NCBI GenBank assembly: GCA_963978905.1
Contig: OZ022257.1
Location: 14,155,664 to 14,219,663, forward strand
Reading direction: 5' to 3'
Origin: Trichostrongylus colubriformis
Lineage: Eukaryota; Nematoda; Chromadorea; Rhabditida; Trichostrongylidae
DNA: 64,000 bases
The position numbers and the translations under genes are program-made. Position 1 is the stretch's first letter, and each line of letters starts with the position of its first letter. Positions 10,034-20,679 of this stretch are shown here, piece by piece. Below the pieces are notes generated by a model. That model ran no database searches. It saw only the letters and a list, made by a program, of their open reading frames with translations, and was not told the origin of the DNA.

Positions 10034-10286
10034 CCTGCCCGTTGGGTGGGACAATGTTATAACTAACGATGGTTATTATATTGTTGATTAGCCTGCATTA
10101 CTCGCTGAGTTGTAAAACAAAATAGAAAAAATCTCAACCCTATCAAAACTTTTCGATCAACCTAATATCATCCCCTTCCGTAGAAGAGCTCTCAGAGGTG
10201 AGCTGAATTCAATGATGTAGGAGCTGTAGAAGTCGGAGTACCAATCGCATAGAAATCGTAAACTCGTACGAATGCTTTTTACTCAC

Positions 10287-10456
10287 ATATTCTGCGGTAG
10301 ATAGAAGTATCAATCCCACAAGAAGCACTGACATTGCCGCCTTTGACCAGGGATTTGAAATACCATAATAGTACAACGCATATGCGAAATCCATCTTTTC
10401 TATATTTCGTTCAGCAAGAGCTCCTGAATGGGCTAGTGCTTCTCTATTGGAACTTG
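10287..10456 (-). CDS. SLC6-like exon, TM7b-TM8
   Basis: Acceptor TTTTTCAAG (or TTCAG at 10424, same phase); donor GTGAGT after TAT. Key peptide: IEKMDFAYALYYYGISNPWS then KAAMSVLLVGLILLSTAEY. SLC6 proteins have here 'fiaYp.a....plW...FFlml..lGl.s.f...E', with TM8 ending at the same point. Its end phase (0) matches the TM9 exon. Confidence 0.65.
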
Positions 10457-10623
10457 CTTGAAAAACCATGTGAAGGACCGAAGTGGGCAGCGATCATGTT
10501 CTCGCGGTGACTCAATTCGAGTGTCCTGATCCATATGTACTCGGAACACATTCGTCGTTATTGCAAGGTTCGCGCCATCACCTACATGATCACGACAACT
10601 AAATGACTTACTTATGGTTTCAG

Positions 10624-10719
10624 CAGGGACATCAATTCTTCGATGTTGACGATACTGCAACTCTATTCCCACCACTGTAGTCATTCCGAACATTATACTA
10701 CTGAGTAGCACTGCCAAAA
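10624..10719 (-). CDS. SLC6-like exon, TM7
   Basis: Acceptor TCTCCACAG and a consensus donor GTAAGT. Encodes LAVLLSSIMFGMTTVVGIEL followed by basic residues, like SLC6 TM7 ('v.l.N..ts..agf.if'). It starts with two bases of a split codon and ends with one, fitting the exons on both sides. A read-through ATG at 10735 could be mistaken for a start. Confidence 0.6.
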
Positions 10720-11160
10720 CTGTGGAGACAATCATTTCAACAATATATCTAAAAAGGTGGAGGCATAGACAGCGATCGTGTTGAATTGTGGTGGGCGGGG
10801 CAATCCGCAATAGACCCAACCGTCGGGATCGCTCCACCTCTAGTTCAAGTAAACTGCGCGAAAGTATATGCTGAGAAATTATAGGTGCTGAAGCCCTATT
10901 ATAAAGGCTCTTCAAGTAATTCTGATTTCACAAAATATTATTTCCCTGTGTAATTCACACCTTATCATATTGCTTCCGAATGAACTCGTTGCTCCTAGTG
11001 AATGGAGGGTGCCATCGGCTACCGATAGGAGTAGCAGTGACTGAAATGGAAAAAAAGGACATAATTTTAAACTTTCTATCTCATCTATCGGTAGATTTCA
11101 CTAATACACTCACATCTTACTAAAAGGAAATCAGTTGTTAAGGGTGACAGCAGGCATTAA

Positions 11161-12580
11161 AGGAATCGTCCACGGAAAAATGAATTTTTCTGTTACCCAT
11201 ATGTTTATGTTTTATTTGCCTAATAAGGCCTGCGTGCAAAATTTCACGCGAAAAATGTGAATCCTGCTGAGATTCAGCACCACAATGTCTCGTCGGGTAG
11301 ACGTGACTTCCAATAAAGTCCCCACCCCGTCGTCCACCACGGTCGAAGGCGCATTGTTGGAACAGAAAGTTACGTAAACCGTCCCACTCACCGTTCCCAC
11401 CGCGACGGACGACGGGACGAAGCTTTCGTTCAGAGTCCCCGCTCACCCGGGCTAGAATTTGGGGAGCTGTATGCCGAATTCTTATTTTTGGAGTGAAACT
11501 TTGCATGCTGTCGCGACGCGGGGCGGCTCCACGGGGCAAAGGATTGTGGCACACAAGAATTAGTGTGAAGCCGCCCGCGCACTGCGCCGAGAGGGAATGC
11601 CAGGGAATTGCGCCCAATACTCAGCCTGCCACGGGATGAGGGACGGTCCTACCCTGGATGCCCCAGGTATACGTCTTCTACTGCACCACGACCTCTCGGC
11701 CCACCGACTGCGCCTCGTCCAGTGCGCTTGGTGTCGGTGTACCCCGTTGACCCCAAGACGGACACTGCGCCTCAACCAACCAAACCCCTGATGTTATAAT
11801 TGACAACTGACCAATCAATAAATAGTTATTGACACATGCGCAACACATCGATTGATTCCCACGCACGATATGCACCAAATATACTTAGGTTTTATACTCA
11901 TACACAACACGAACACAATATACTAGAACGGCATTTATGCCTACTTCACAAGTAAGGTAAAACGCCTAATCTAAGAGGAACCTACGGGATCGGTCCTCTC
12001 CTCACTAGGGGGCGCCGAGGGCTAACCAACCCTTCCGTCGTGCTTGGCGGCGTCGACCAGGGTTTCGTCGGCACGTCCGGGCGCACACCAGCAGAGGACG
12101 GAAGTTCCTGCTTCCTCCATGCCACATCCTCGCGACGTTGTTCCACGATGGTCGACGACGGCTGCGCACCAGGGGCTGCATGGGGAAGCAGCTGCGCAGG
12201 GATGTTCTTCGGAGACGACGGGTGCGCTTGATGACACTGCGCACAAAACGGACAGTGGAGAGCGGCGTCGTAACCGACCGCTCGGGACGCAGGACGAGCA
12301 GAGACTATTTGACGAGGAATGACCCTGGGCCTAAAGCCGGCACGGTCCAGAACATTCCATGGTTACGGTAGATGCGCGATAGGACCCCAGTGCGTGAGTT
12401 CGCTTATCCCCTTTAGACGGCAAGGCCGAGACGATGACAAATGCGCGTATATTTCACGCGCGGCCTAACGGGGATAAAGAAGTCGTGCACGAGTCACGAC
12501 ACATGCGGCCCTTATTAGGCAAATACAACATAAATGTACGGGTAACAAAGGAACTGATTTTTCCGTGAACGATTTTTTTG
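11161..12580. mobile_element. TTAA-flanked element family A, long copy
   Basis: TTAA (11157-11160) is followed by AGGAATCGTCCACGGAAAAA. The last 90 bases are the reverse complement of the first 100 (GGCAAATACAACATAAAT ... TTTTTCCGTGAACGATT). The interior is GC-rich with no transposase. Related ends occur at 16.99-17.26, 17.56-17.83 and 63.77 kb. It sits in a transporter intron. Confidence 0.65.
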
Positions 12581-12977
12581 AGGAGCCCTCAACGTCACAA
12601 GACAGCCAAATGCTTGCGGTAGTCTGGTTTGATTGCAAATTCACGTCTCAAATGAGCTTCTGTTTTCGGTTACCACGAGTCACTCAACTAAAAGTCCTTA
12701 TTTATTTTGGGAAACTCACAACCACTGTCGCCTCGATCCAGGTATCCACAGAAATCAAATGCGCAGGATCATTATTGAGAACCTGAACCGGTAGTCATCA
12801 AAAAGTTTGTAAGCTCTTTTTATACATGTTCTATCTGTTTCAGCTCTATCCCAGGGCTGCTTTCATACTCAGCGACGCGGTGGCTACGATGGCGCAGCCG
12901 ACTATGATGCAGTTTGAGGACATTTTACTCTTTGAATCTCTCAATATAAATTTTATAGTAATAGTCATTATCTTTAC

Positions 12978-13133
12978 TTAGTGTTTGAAAGCATGCTTCG
13001 AACAGAGACCAGTTGAATCGACTCAACCCACCGTCAAGAATTTCCCGAAGACTCTGAAGTACCCGGATGGGATTAGAGAGAAAAAGCACACAAGCATTGC
13101 CACATATGTGAATATGACAACTGCTCCCGACAT
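12978..13133 (-). pseudogene. SLC6-like exon, TM5-TM6a, with frameshift
   Basis: Acceptor CTGTTCAG opens MSGAVVIFTYVAMLVCFFSL, a clear TM5. This frame runs into a stop at about 13.03 kb. The next frame over continues with SRFNWSLFEACFQTL, the 'W..A..Q' segment that begins SLC6 TM6, and ends at a GTAAAG donor in the phase the next exon needs. One missing base would reconcile the two. Alternatives: a longer exon starting at 13206 in the second frame throughout, or an unusual splice. Confidence 0.55.
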
Positions 13134-13583
13134 CTGAACAGATTGACGTCAAAAAAGCCATCAATTCCGGAGAGGAAGTTTCAATGCAGCCCCAGTAAAG
13201 AGTACACTGCAGAAGGAGCCGGTTTGACGTCTCCGAACGCAATGCGCTCTGCGCTTTCCGTGGAGATGCAGAATAAAAGCCGAAATCGCGCGGAGCGATG
13301 CCGCATAGACTTTTACCGCTACAAAATGCCTGGGGATCATAACAAATGAAGAAAGTGCTTTTCGAGAAAGAGGAGATGAAGTGAAGGAAGCACCGCGGCC
13401 GACGACGCCGCTGAGCATTTACCTAGCTCATCGGATGAGAATTCTTCTAGAATCCACTTTCGATTTTCATTACGAAATCTGAGAAGAGGGAGAACGACTT
13501 AGAGAAAAATGCAGAGAAAATTGTTGAAAAAAGTTTCTGCCTGAAACTTCATTTGGAATTTGTCCAAAATCGAAATAGCTCAC

Positions 13584-13728
13584 CTTCGAAAATTTAGCTA
13601 CACCGATTTGCGAACAAATGAAACATGCCGCAAAAAACATCAATGTGCCATCAACACGGTGACCTCCTGGCATTGCTCCCATCACTCTACAACTGTCTGG
13701 ACTTGAAGGATGCACGATAAACTTTGCA
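13584..13728 (-). CDS. SLC6-like exon, TM4
   Basis: Encodes HPSSPDSCRVMGAMPGGHRV, then DGTLMFFAACFICSQIGVAK and FSK, ending at a GTGAGC donor in phase 0. The helix followed by 'K.sK/.SG' matches the TM4-TM5 turn of SLC6. The upstream boundary is uncertain (ATTTGCAAAG). Confidence 0.55.
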
Positions 13729-14254
13729 AATTTTCAAGCTTTTTTGTGGCGGCATTCCAAGCTTTTCACGGAAATAAGCACTGTTGAGGGGCGTGTGTCA
13801 GGACTGTCCCATTAGGTCAGCGCGCCACGCGAATTGTATGACAAATCGTTACTGGTCGCTTTGAACTGAACCCGCGCAAGCATGCTAGGAACATGTCACC
13901 ACCCCTTCCTTGTGCAATTCAAAGGATGTATTCAAAATCCCCCACGACAGTTTTTCACCCAAAACGATCCCGGGGGTATGTTCTTCTTACGCTGATGATT
14001 AGAGTGCTTTCGGTTTTTTGAAATTAAAAAACGTTACAAATAACAAAATAAAAAATTCTTACCTACGATAATGCTTACCGTAATGTTGATGGTATGGGAT
14101 GGTTATAGTCATCAGTATAAAATTCTTCATAAAGAATTTTCCGAGTGTTCAGTAGAATTATTGTTTCAGTGGTAAGCTTGCCTTCCTTGAAATAATGAGG
14201 TACTGTTAACAAATTTACGGATTCACGATAAACTGCCAGTTTTCTTTATTTTTT

Positions 14255-14783
14255 ACCAGTTGGCTGGCGCACAATACTGTGCGCGTAACACCATGTACGT
14301 CAGTAGGTCGATCGAAATTGCTCTTTTTCTAAAGAACAGAGTATTTCAGTGCACGCCCAGCCCACCGTGGGCGGAGCTTAACTTGGTTCATGTGTGGTCG
14401 TTAGTTCTTGTCCCATGCCCTACCCATCCCACACTTGTCCTCATTTACAGAGGTCGTTTTCCATGTAACGTCCAAGCTCTGCCCACCACTGCAGATGATT
14501 CGCCCATGATTCCCTGGATTCTTCACTAACCTTCAGAAACCTACCCCTGACCTTGATCCACGCCCACGTTTGGTCATATTTAAAACCCAATCAACAGTTT
14601 CTGGTCTGAAAACGGAATATTCCAATGCACGCCCCGCCCACCGTGGGCGGAACTTATAGCGGCCCATGTCTGCTCTTTACTTCTTGTCCCATGCCCTACC
14701 CATACCACATGTACCCATCTCCACAGGTCCTTTTTCATATAATACCTAATTTGGTGATAGACGGACAGACGAAGCTGTTTTTA
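14255..14783 (-). mobile_element. Helitron-like element, 5'-truncated copy
   Basis: On the minus strand it ends with the hairpin (GCGCACAGTATTGTGCGC) and CCAACTGGT, like the copy at 4190-5809. It contains the same GC-box units and the segment GTCTGTCCGTCT. The 5' end is cut off where the DD41D mariner begins at 14786. Confidence 0.6.
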
Positions 14784-14785
14784 TA

Positions 14786-15480
14786 GGGTGTGCCAATAAG
14801 GGCGCTCGATCATTGACAGCTCATGGCGCCCACGTTGTTTGTGGAAGAGTTTTCAAACTTAGGTGTTATTAATCAGTGTATCTTCACAAATCACCATAAA
14901 CCAATTCAGCCGCGAGCAACGTGTGCAAGCCATTAAAAATTATTACAAAAGCCATTCATCGGTTTGAGCAACGTTGCGCGCGCTCCGCGGAACGTTGCTC
15001 CGAAATCGGCAATATGGATGTCGAGGATATGTGGTTTCAGCAGGACGGCCCTACGAGCAACACAGCGCGCGCCACAATGGATCTTCTGCACGCGCGCTTC
15101 GGAGGAAGGGTTACCTCACGCGGAGGCGACATCAACTGGCCACCGGGATCGTGCGATTTAACCCCACTGGACTATTTGTTGTGGGGTCTTTTTTAGATCG
15201 CAGGTCTACGCAAGCCAACCACAAAACAATGATGACCTCAATGTCAACATATGCCACGCCATCGATGAAATACAGCCCGATTTGTGCGCCAGAGTCATTG
15301 AAAATTGGTCTTCTCGTATGCGCTCCACCAAGCGAAGCCGTGGTGGCCATTTGAACGATGTTATTTTCCATACATAATGACTTCGAATACTCTTTCAAAC
15401 AAAAAATAAATTTCATTTATACCTCTCACACAACTTGCTTTATATCATTTTAAAGATCGAGCGCCCTTATTGGCACACCC
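14786..15480 (+). mobile_element. internally deleted DD41D mariner-like element
   Basis: Termini GGGTGTGCCAATAAGGGCGC and its complement match perfectly for about 26 bp. TA lies on both sides (14784-14785, 15481-15482). It keeps an N-terminal helix-turn-helix piece (FSREQRVQAIKNYYKSH, near 14908-14960) and a C-terminal catalytic piece (FQQDGPTSNTARATMDLL ... SCDLTPLDYLLWG). Forty-one residues separate the second and third Asp, hence DD41D. The middle of the transposase is gone. Confidence 0.85.
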
Positions 15481-15728
15481 TAGACTGTCGATTTGAACTC
15501 GCGCTCGAGTTAAGTCCAATTTACTGCTCTCGTCTGCTCCCTCTCTCATTGGCTTGCTCATCACCATTATCTACCTTGATTTAAGCTGAGACTGAAGGAC
15601 TATCACTACGATATGCTGAATCTACCGTTGTTCTTCAGTTGTCGGCGCTCCAACCGCTCCAGGGATGCATGGTAGGGAATAAGATGTACCATAGCTACCT
15701 AATGTGGATAGGTTTGTTGCAGTATAAT

Positions 15729-15898
15729 GGCCAACATCATACTCCGCGGTCGGCGGCAAGGGATGGCTGCTCGTCTCTGCGTCTTCGCCTATGTCACCCT
15801 GTCTCATTATCTGCGTCGTCTCTGCACCTCCCCGTGCTGTCTGCCGCGCTGCCTGTGAACGCAGCCACGCCTTGCCAGCGCAGAGTATGAACGCGGCC
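15729..15898 (+). repeat. GGCC-ended MITE, copy 2
   Basis: GGCCAACATCATACTCCGCG on the left and GCGCAGAGTATGAACGCGGC-C on the right. Same family as copy 1. The target duplication is not clear. Confidence 0.55.
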
Positions 15899-16653
15899 TC
15901 AAGCTCAGTTTGGCAATTAACTTCTTTCGAGACGATCAAATGAACTTCATCTTGCTCAAGGAGGGTGAAAATTCCAACTCTGTCAACAGCTATCCCCTTA
16001 GTTGCTGATATGCGACAATGTTTTGAGGTGATATCACGTCAAATATCACGAGTCCTTGGATGACCGATCAGCATTGTCGTTTTGTTTTTTTTTGTTTATA
16101 AAGTGATCAATAATGTAAATAATCTGAGACCTTCGTTAGCTGTGGCAGATCAAAGCATTGCCCCAAATAGAAAATTTTTGGTGGATGGCATATATCCGCA
16201 AGGTAGCAGTCTGAAACAAAATTCGCGTATAAAATTTTACAAGCCCTCAAAAACTGTAAAAAAGGAATTATGACGTTGGAAATGCTCCATCCTCACACGA
16301 ATTCCGCTTTTTTCAGAACAAAGAGGTGGAGGAAAGGGCTTCATCGTGAAATCTTATGATGTGCTCCCTTCTCAGGATGAAGGAGAACGATTTCATAACA
16401 CGTGCTCGAAGATGAGCAGGTCTTGAAAGCACTCGTGTATGCATCAAATGATAGAAGCTGGGTAACCCAAATTTTAGTATTCATGTCCAGCAAGAAACTG
16501 GCCCAAGTTTTATTCTGTACCCTATTTTCAGCAACTTTCAAAAGAACCTACTCTTCATGTTTGTAGACACACATTCCACACTTCTCTTTTCAAAAATGGA
16601 ACTGCCCAAGAACTCCCATGTCAAGGATCCTAATCTGAAATTCATGTGTTAAC

Positions 16654-16729
16654 ATAGGATATAAGCTGAGCTGCCCCACAGCAATAAGGACTCCAAGGAA
16701 TCGTCTGCGGAAATTCCATGACTCAATCT
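16654..16729 (-). CDS. SLC6-like exon, TM1
   Basis: Encodes EIESWNFRRRFLGVLIAVGQ then LSLYP, followed by a possible GTTAAC donor. SLC6 proteins open with 'e.W....eFlls..gyavGlgN.wrFPyl'; the W, FL, G and YP positions correspond, but the Asn and Arg are replaced (GQLSLYP). Both splice sites are weak. It is the expected first membrane segment of the gene below. TM2-TM3 exons were not found between 16.65 and 13.73 kb, where two transposons sit. Confidence 0.5.
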
Positions 16730-16992
16730 CTTTTGAAAACACTCTAATAAATACAGCAAACAGAGGGAAACACGAAAAAAACTCGAGAAACTTCTTTGTT
16801 TCAATGCAGAAACCGAAAAACTGCAAGAACTCGTTTGAATTCCCGCTGAGTAACATTTGAAAAGCCGTCGGCGGTTCGATTTGTTGCGCCCGATGTCGAT
16901 TTGCGTTTTGTATTGCTTTCGTGATCAACCGACCGTTGACTTTTTGCTCCTGAAGGCCTTGAGGCCCAGCCTCATCGGACGTTACTTGAAGT

Positions 16993-17262
16993 AGGATTCT
17001 CCGCGTGAAACTTCATATATGGCCCGTGGTGTGCAAATACAACACAAATACAGCCCATTTCGCAGCGCTCGATTGTGCGTGGCCCACTGACTTAGGTGAG
17101 GGTGTATCGAACTCTCTCACCGCACCACACACTCTCACTCTTGCCACGCACTCTCATTCTCGCCACTTACCCATGTCTGTAGGCCACGCCCTATCAAGCG
17201 CTCCGAAATGGAGTATAGGTATCAGAAGAACTCGAAATTCCGTGAGCGATTCCTTCAAAGTC
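16993..17262 (-). mobile_element. TTAA-family A copy, split by a MITE
   Basis: The left part (CGCGTGAAACTTCATATATG ... GCAAATACAACACAAATAC) and right part (AACTCGAAATTCCGTGAGCG-ATTCC) align with the inverted end of family A. They are interrupted by the element at 17053-17218. Confidence 0.6.
17053..17218. mobile_element. GGGCGTGGCC MITE, copy 1
   Basis: Inverted ends CATTTCGCAGCGCTCGATTG and the complement of AGGCCACGCCCTATCAAGCG. The centre is rich in CTCTCA/CCAC repeats. A better preserved copy is at 39669-39813. Confidence 0.7.
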
Positions 17263-17559
17263 CACCTAGATATTGAAACATGTGTATTACCGATGTTCCG
17301 TTTTCACGCTAACAGCGAGAACAAAGCGCATAATCAGCATAGCGTATCCAACACCTAAAAATGATTAATTTTCCGTCACCTGAGGTGCCTGGTATTTATG
17401 TTGCTAGGTTGTTATAGAAACAGTGCTGTAAGATGTATTTAATAAGTAAACAATATCTTTAAAAGAACATTATTTATTTGTCGAAATGCTAGTGGGTGAA
17501 ACCAAATAGCACTGGGAATCGGGTTAAGATACAGCTCCTCAAAACGATGGCCGAGGGGC

Positions 17560-17830
17560 GAGACCTAGAAGTCAATGCCCGTCCAGTCGTCTGGGTACGC
17601 TCGGAGACGAGAAGTGAGACTGTTTACGTAACTTTCTATTCCACTATGCGTCTCCGACCGCGGCGGACGATGGGGCGGGCATTTGCTCTGGAGTCCTGCT
17701 CCCTCATCCACCACTTATCTTTGCGAAATTCCCACTTTTTCGCTTGAACCTTTGCATGCGCCCCTTATTGAACAAATACAACACAGATACAAAAGTATCA
17801 GAGAAACTCATTTTTCCGTGCACGTATTCT
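17560..17830 (-). mobile_element. TTAA-family A partial copy
   Basis: Shares GTTTACGTAACTTTCTATTC and the terminal AAATACAACACAGATAC ... TTTTTCCGTGCACG, ending at TTAA (17831-17834). The far end is not visible. Confidence 0.55.
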
Positions 17831-18182
17831 TTAACACATCCCGCTCTACTCAACGTCACATTATGTTTCTGCTGCCTTCAACTTGGATCTCAACGACATT
17901 ATTTGTCACTTGCATTTGCTTAAAAAACACCTACCAGCCGAGATAGGGCTAATCCTTGCGAAGATCGTACTGGCTGGTTTAGAGGTGTACTGACCGAGTG
18001 CCAATTCCATAAATGCTATCGGAGCAGCAAAAATACACAGTGTGATCACAAGTGGCAAGAAGAAAAACACTAAAGAAATGGACTAAAGTCCAAGCAGTGC
18101 ACAAAAGAGCTTTGAGCAGTTGGGTACTTCCTGGTAGAGGCCACATGATCAAATGTATGTTGTAATACTCAAAAATGGAGTC

Positions 18183-18485
18183 TCATGTGTTGCTCGGTCC
18201 ATGAGTGATGATTGAAGCCGAGTATACCGCCGAGAACTCGTGAACAATAACCTGCTCTTGCTGTGACTCGCAGGAAATGTACGGGAGGAGTGAAAAAGGA
18301 CGGGCATAGGGGTGTGTGGCATTAGGTCGAGTTTTCGCTTTGCAGCGTCGTACTAGCGGCGCCATCAGCACGACTTGCCGTCGTCGACTGGAATTGCGCT
18401 CAGGACGTTGGGAACTGGTACCATGGAGCTCCTTCGGATAAATTGCTGTTTCACAGCAGTATTTAGAAACACTAACATTTGTACC
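18183..18485 (-). CDS. candidate terminal coding exon, unknown
   Basis: After a CTGTTTTTTAG acceptor, an open frame of 100 codons runs to a stop. It contains a basic stretch (RPERNSSRRRQVVLMAPLVR) and no recognisable domain. It lies upstream of the transporter's TM1 exon on the same strand, so it could be part of that gene's N-terminal region or chance. A second frame is also open for 45 codons. Confidence 0.2.
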   Translation of the reverse strand, partial: GTNVSVSKYCCETAIYPKELHGTSSQRPERNSSRRRQVVLMAPLVRRCKAKTRPNATHPYARPFSLLPYISCESQQEQVIVHEFSAVYSASIITHGPSNT

Positions 18486-18700
18486 CTAAAAAACAGAATA
18501 GTAATATAAAAAGTAAAAGAAACAATAGCATTACTGATGACACTCCTAATCAAGAAATGGTTATTTCAGGCGTAAAACTTTGAAGTGTACGCAATGTACG
18601 CAATCACACGCCAAAAAGTCCGGTCGCGGCGCGTGGCCGCGCGAAAATTTGACATAAGGCTACACACCCGACGAGTAGCACTCCTATCACTGCTAAGATA

Positions 18701-19201
18701 GAGTAGCGCTCAAAAGGCCTTCGGCCAAAACTTTTTTGTCATAACCTTTTTCTACATGACCAAATTTGACAAAATTTTAATATGTGGTGCCTGAACTTAC
18801 GCCAACATTTCCTTCTACTTGAGTGCCGCTTGACACTTTTCATGGTGTTTTACAAGGATTTACCACAAGACCACCCAAAAAAGAAAGGGGTTGGTCAAGA
18901 AAAACGGCTTTCTTTACAAAAACAAAACGAGCAAGCTTCAGAGAACATCAGTGTTTTGTAGAAAGACCACGACTTTTGAGACAGCGGCACAGCGGGACGG
19001 CATAGGGATGGCACTCCAATAACAAAAAATTCCATATAACCGCGTAACTTACACCGTTGAGCGCCTAAATAGTATATTTAGTAGGCAGTGCCTCCAAGTA
19101 CAACATACAAAAATTTTCTTAGATCGGTCCAGTCGCAAAAAAGTTACAAGTGAAAAACCCAAGTGAAAGACCATTCCGCCGAAGACTTTTGAGCGCTACT
19201 G
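18701..19201. mobile_element. TA-flanked inverted-repeat element
   Basis: Ends GAGTAGCGCTCAAAAG and the complement of CTTTTGAGCGCTACTG, flanked by TA at 18699-18700 and 19202-19203. Length 501 bases, no coding sequence. Confidence 0.65.
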
Positions 19202-19203
19202 TA

Positions 19204-20650
19204 TTTGTTATATCCTGCCTTATTGTAAAATTTGATCTACCTAAAAAATCAAAACTATTACAGTTGCATGTTTCATTTGCAACACGCTGGATAGTGGAAT
19301 GCTTAATTTTTGGTTTGGAATGGGCGGAACATACGTGGTGGGGCAAAATCTCGAGAAGCTACTTCTAAGCCATAACCCACATCAAGTTTGCGAAGCCCCC
19401 CCCCCCCTAAGACCCTATAAGGCTTGGTAAACTTCTTCATGATGCTTCCAAGCAATGCAGTTTTAAGTTATTGGGAACTGTAATTCAATCTTGCAAAGTT
19501 TTTGAAGAAATTCTATCTTAGAGGTTTGAGCCAACTGAGCAATCATGGTGGAGCCCATCTGAGGTTTTTAAATAAATGGCATTGAATAATTGAAATTTAA
19601 TTAGGAATTAGTCGCAAACTCACATCCTCCATTACGCATAAGTCTTAAATGCATAGACATTAAAAGCTTAGGGCATAGAATACAGTGGAGAAAAAACCAG
19701 CTGGTTCCTGTTTCACTCGGAACTACGCTTCGCGGGGCTCCAAGTTCATTTTCCACGTTTTCCAACTGAAATCGTACAGATTACTTGAGCGGTAGCCGAA
19801 CATGTGAGTGGGTCAAACCTAGTCGTAGTGAATTCCTCAAGAGGGGTCGTATCTTGGGTCGGAAACGAGGTGGGGAGGGTCGTATTCAGTGAGGCTGCGG
19901 TTGAGGAATGCTTAACAGATAGACGTTTTGGAGTCACCATACATAACACCCAATATCAGTCAACAGTAGTAGGTTTGGGGATGAGGGTCCTACTTCTCAA
20001 AAAAAAAATTCCTCCACACAGTGCTCGTTCCCGACCGAGCAGTATGTGTCTTCAGGACAGGACTTCGCAACGAGGCGTGGACGCCATGCATACGCGTTTC
20101 CTTTGGAGTTGCAATTGGGTCCTAAAGGGTTACGTGTGCTGTGCTTTATTTCGCGTGTTCCTTTTATGACGTACTTACTACACACGACGGCCCCAGCTCG
20201 TACTTATCGCATTGAACGCCGTGTTACAAAATCCTGCCTTATGGATGCACAGCCTCTCATACAAAGGTCTTTTGCAATCATTTTTTATTCGAAAATTGCC
20301 AAAATGAATCTCCCGATGAGGGCAGTGAAAAGCTATTTAAACTGCTCAAATCAAATCCTAACCATTGGGAAAAAGTCATAGGAAATGGGTATTCTATTGT
20401 GAAGCCTGGATTTCTTGACTAATATTATTTGAATTTATGAGCTGGAATAATTTCTTCTTGCATTATCGTTGGATGAACTCATGAAATCCGGCCTATTGCT
20501 TTTGTGAAACCCCTTGATGCTCCTTAATTTTGGTGATCTCAACCAAAATCGGAAATCAAAGAATTGGAGATGCCTGGAGCCTTTAGAGATCCGCGAAACG
20601 AGAACCTTTCGCATTTGACCACTAACTCTTTCCGTGACTGCTCACCAACT
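19204..20650. other. no recognised gene
   Basis: Mixed sequence including a C10 run (19398-19408). Short open frames only; none has motifs or paired splice sites I trust. Confidence 0.4.
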
Positions 20651-20679
20651 TCTACTCCTTTTTTCTTCTTTTTTTCAAA

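Larger units (their letters stand above)
6509..10165 (+). mobile_element. mariner-type hairpin element split by a Penelope dimer
   Basis: Inverted termini TTAGGTTGATCGGAAAG (left) and its near-complement CTTTTCGATCAACCTAA (right) are flanked by TA (6507-6508 and 10166-10167). After removing the Penelope insertion (6598-9564), only about 690 bases remain. They fold on themselves: 9577-9800 is a diverged reverse complement of about 9850-10075. Both arms derive from the 3' part of a mariner transposase gene, and the 5' part is absent. Termini resemble hookworm Bandit-type mariners (from memory). It lies in a transporter intron. Confidence 0.8.
2413..16729 (-). pseudogene. divergent SLC6/SNF-type transporter gene, possibly decayed
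   Basis: Pieces of a sodium-dependent neurotransmitter transporter-like protein lie in order on the minus strand. They are TM1 (16.7 kb), TM4 (13.6), TM5-6a (13.1), TM7 (10.7), TM7-8 (10.4), TM9 (3.9), TM10 (3.2) and TM11 (2.6). From the 10.7 kb exon onward, donor and acceptor phases agree (1/1, 0/0, 0/0, 0/0). The peptide pattern follows SLC6: a W before TM1; the TM4-TM5 junction KFSK/MSGAVVIFTYV, like the family's KSSGKVVYFTA; the TM8-9 junction LLSTAEY/VLLSEDVLILVFHFFP; and WECISVSWNYTTYR leading to TM10-11. TM2-3, the TM6b region and TM12 were not found, and the 13.1 kb exon has a frame shift. It is either a real fast-evolving transporter broken by assembly error, or a pseudogene. The long introns house most transposons of this region. 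Confidence 0.6.

Noticed and set aside
16055..16240. possible TM2-TM3 transporter exon (after TTTGTTTCAG, minus strand)
   Set aside because: Frames are short and the hydrophobic pattern of TM2 is absent.
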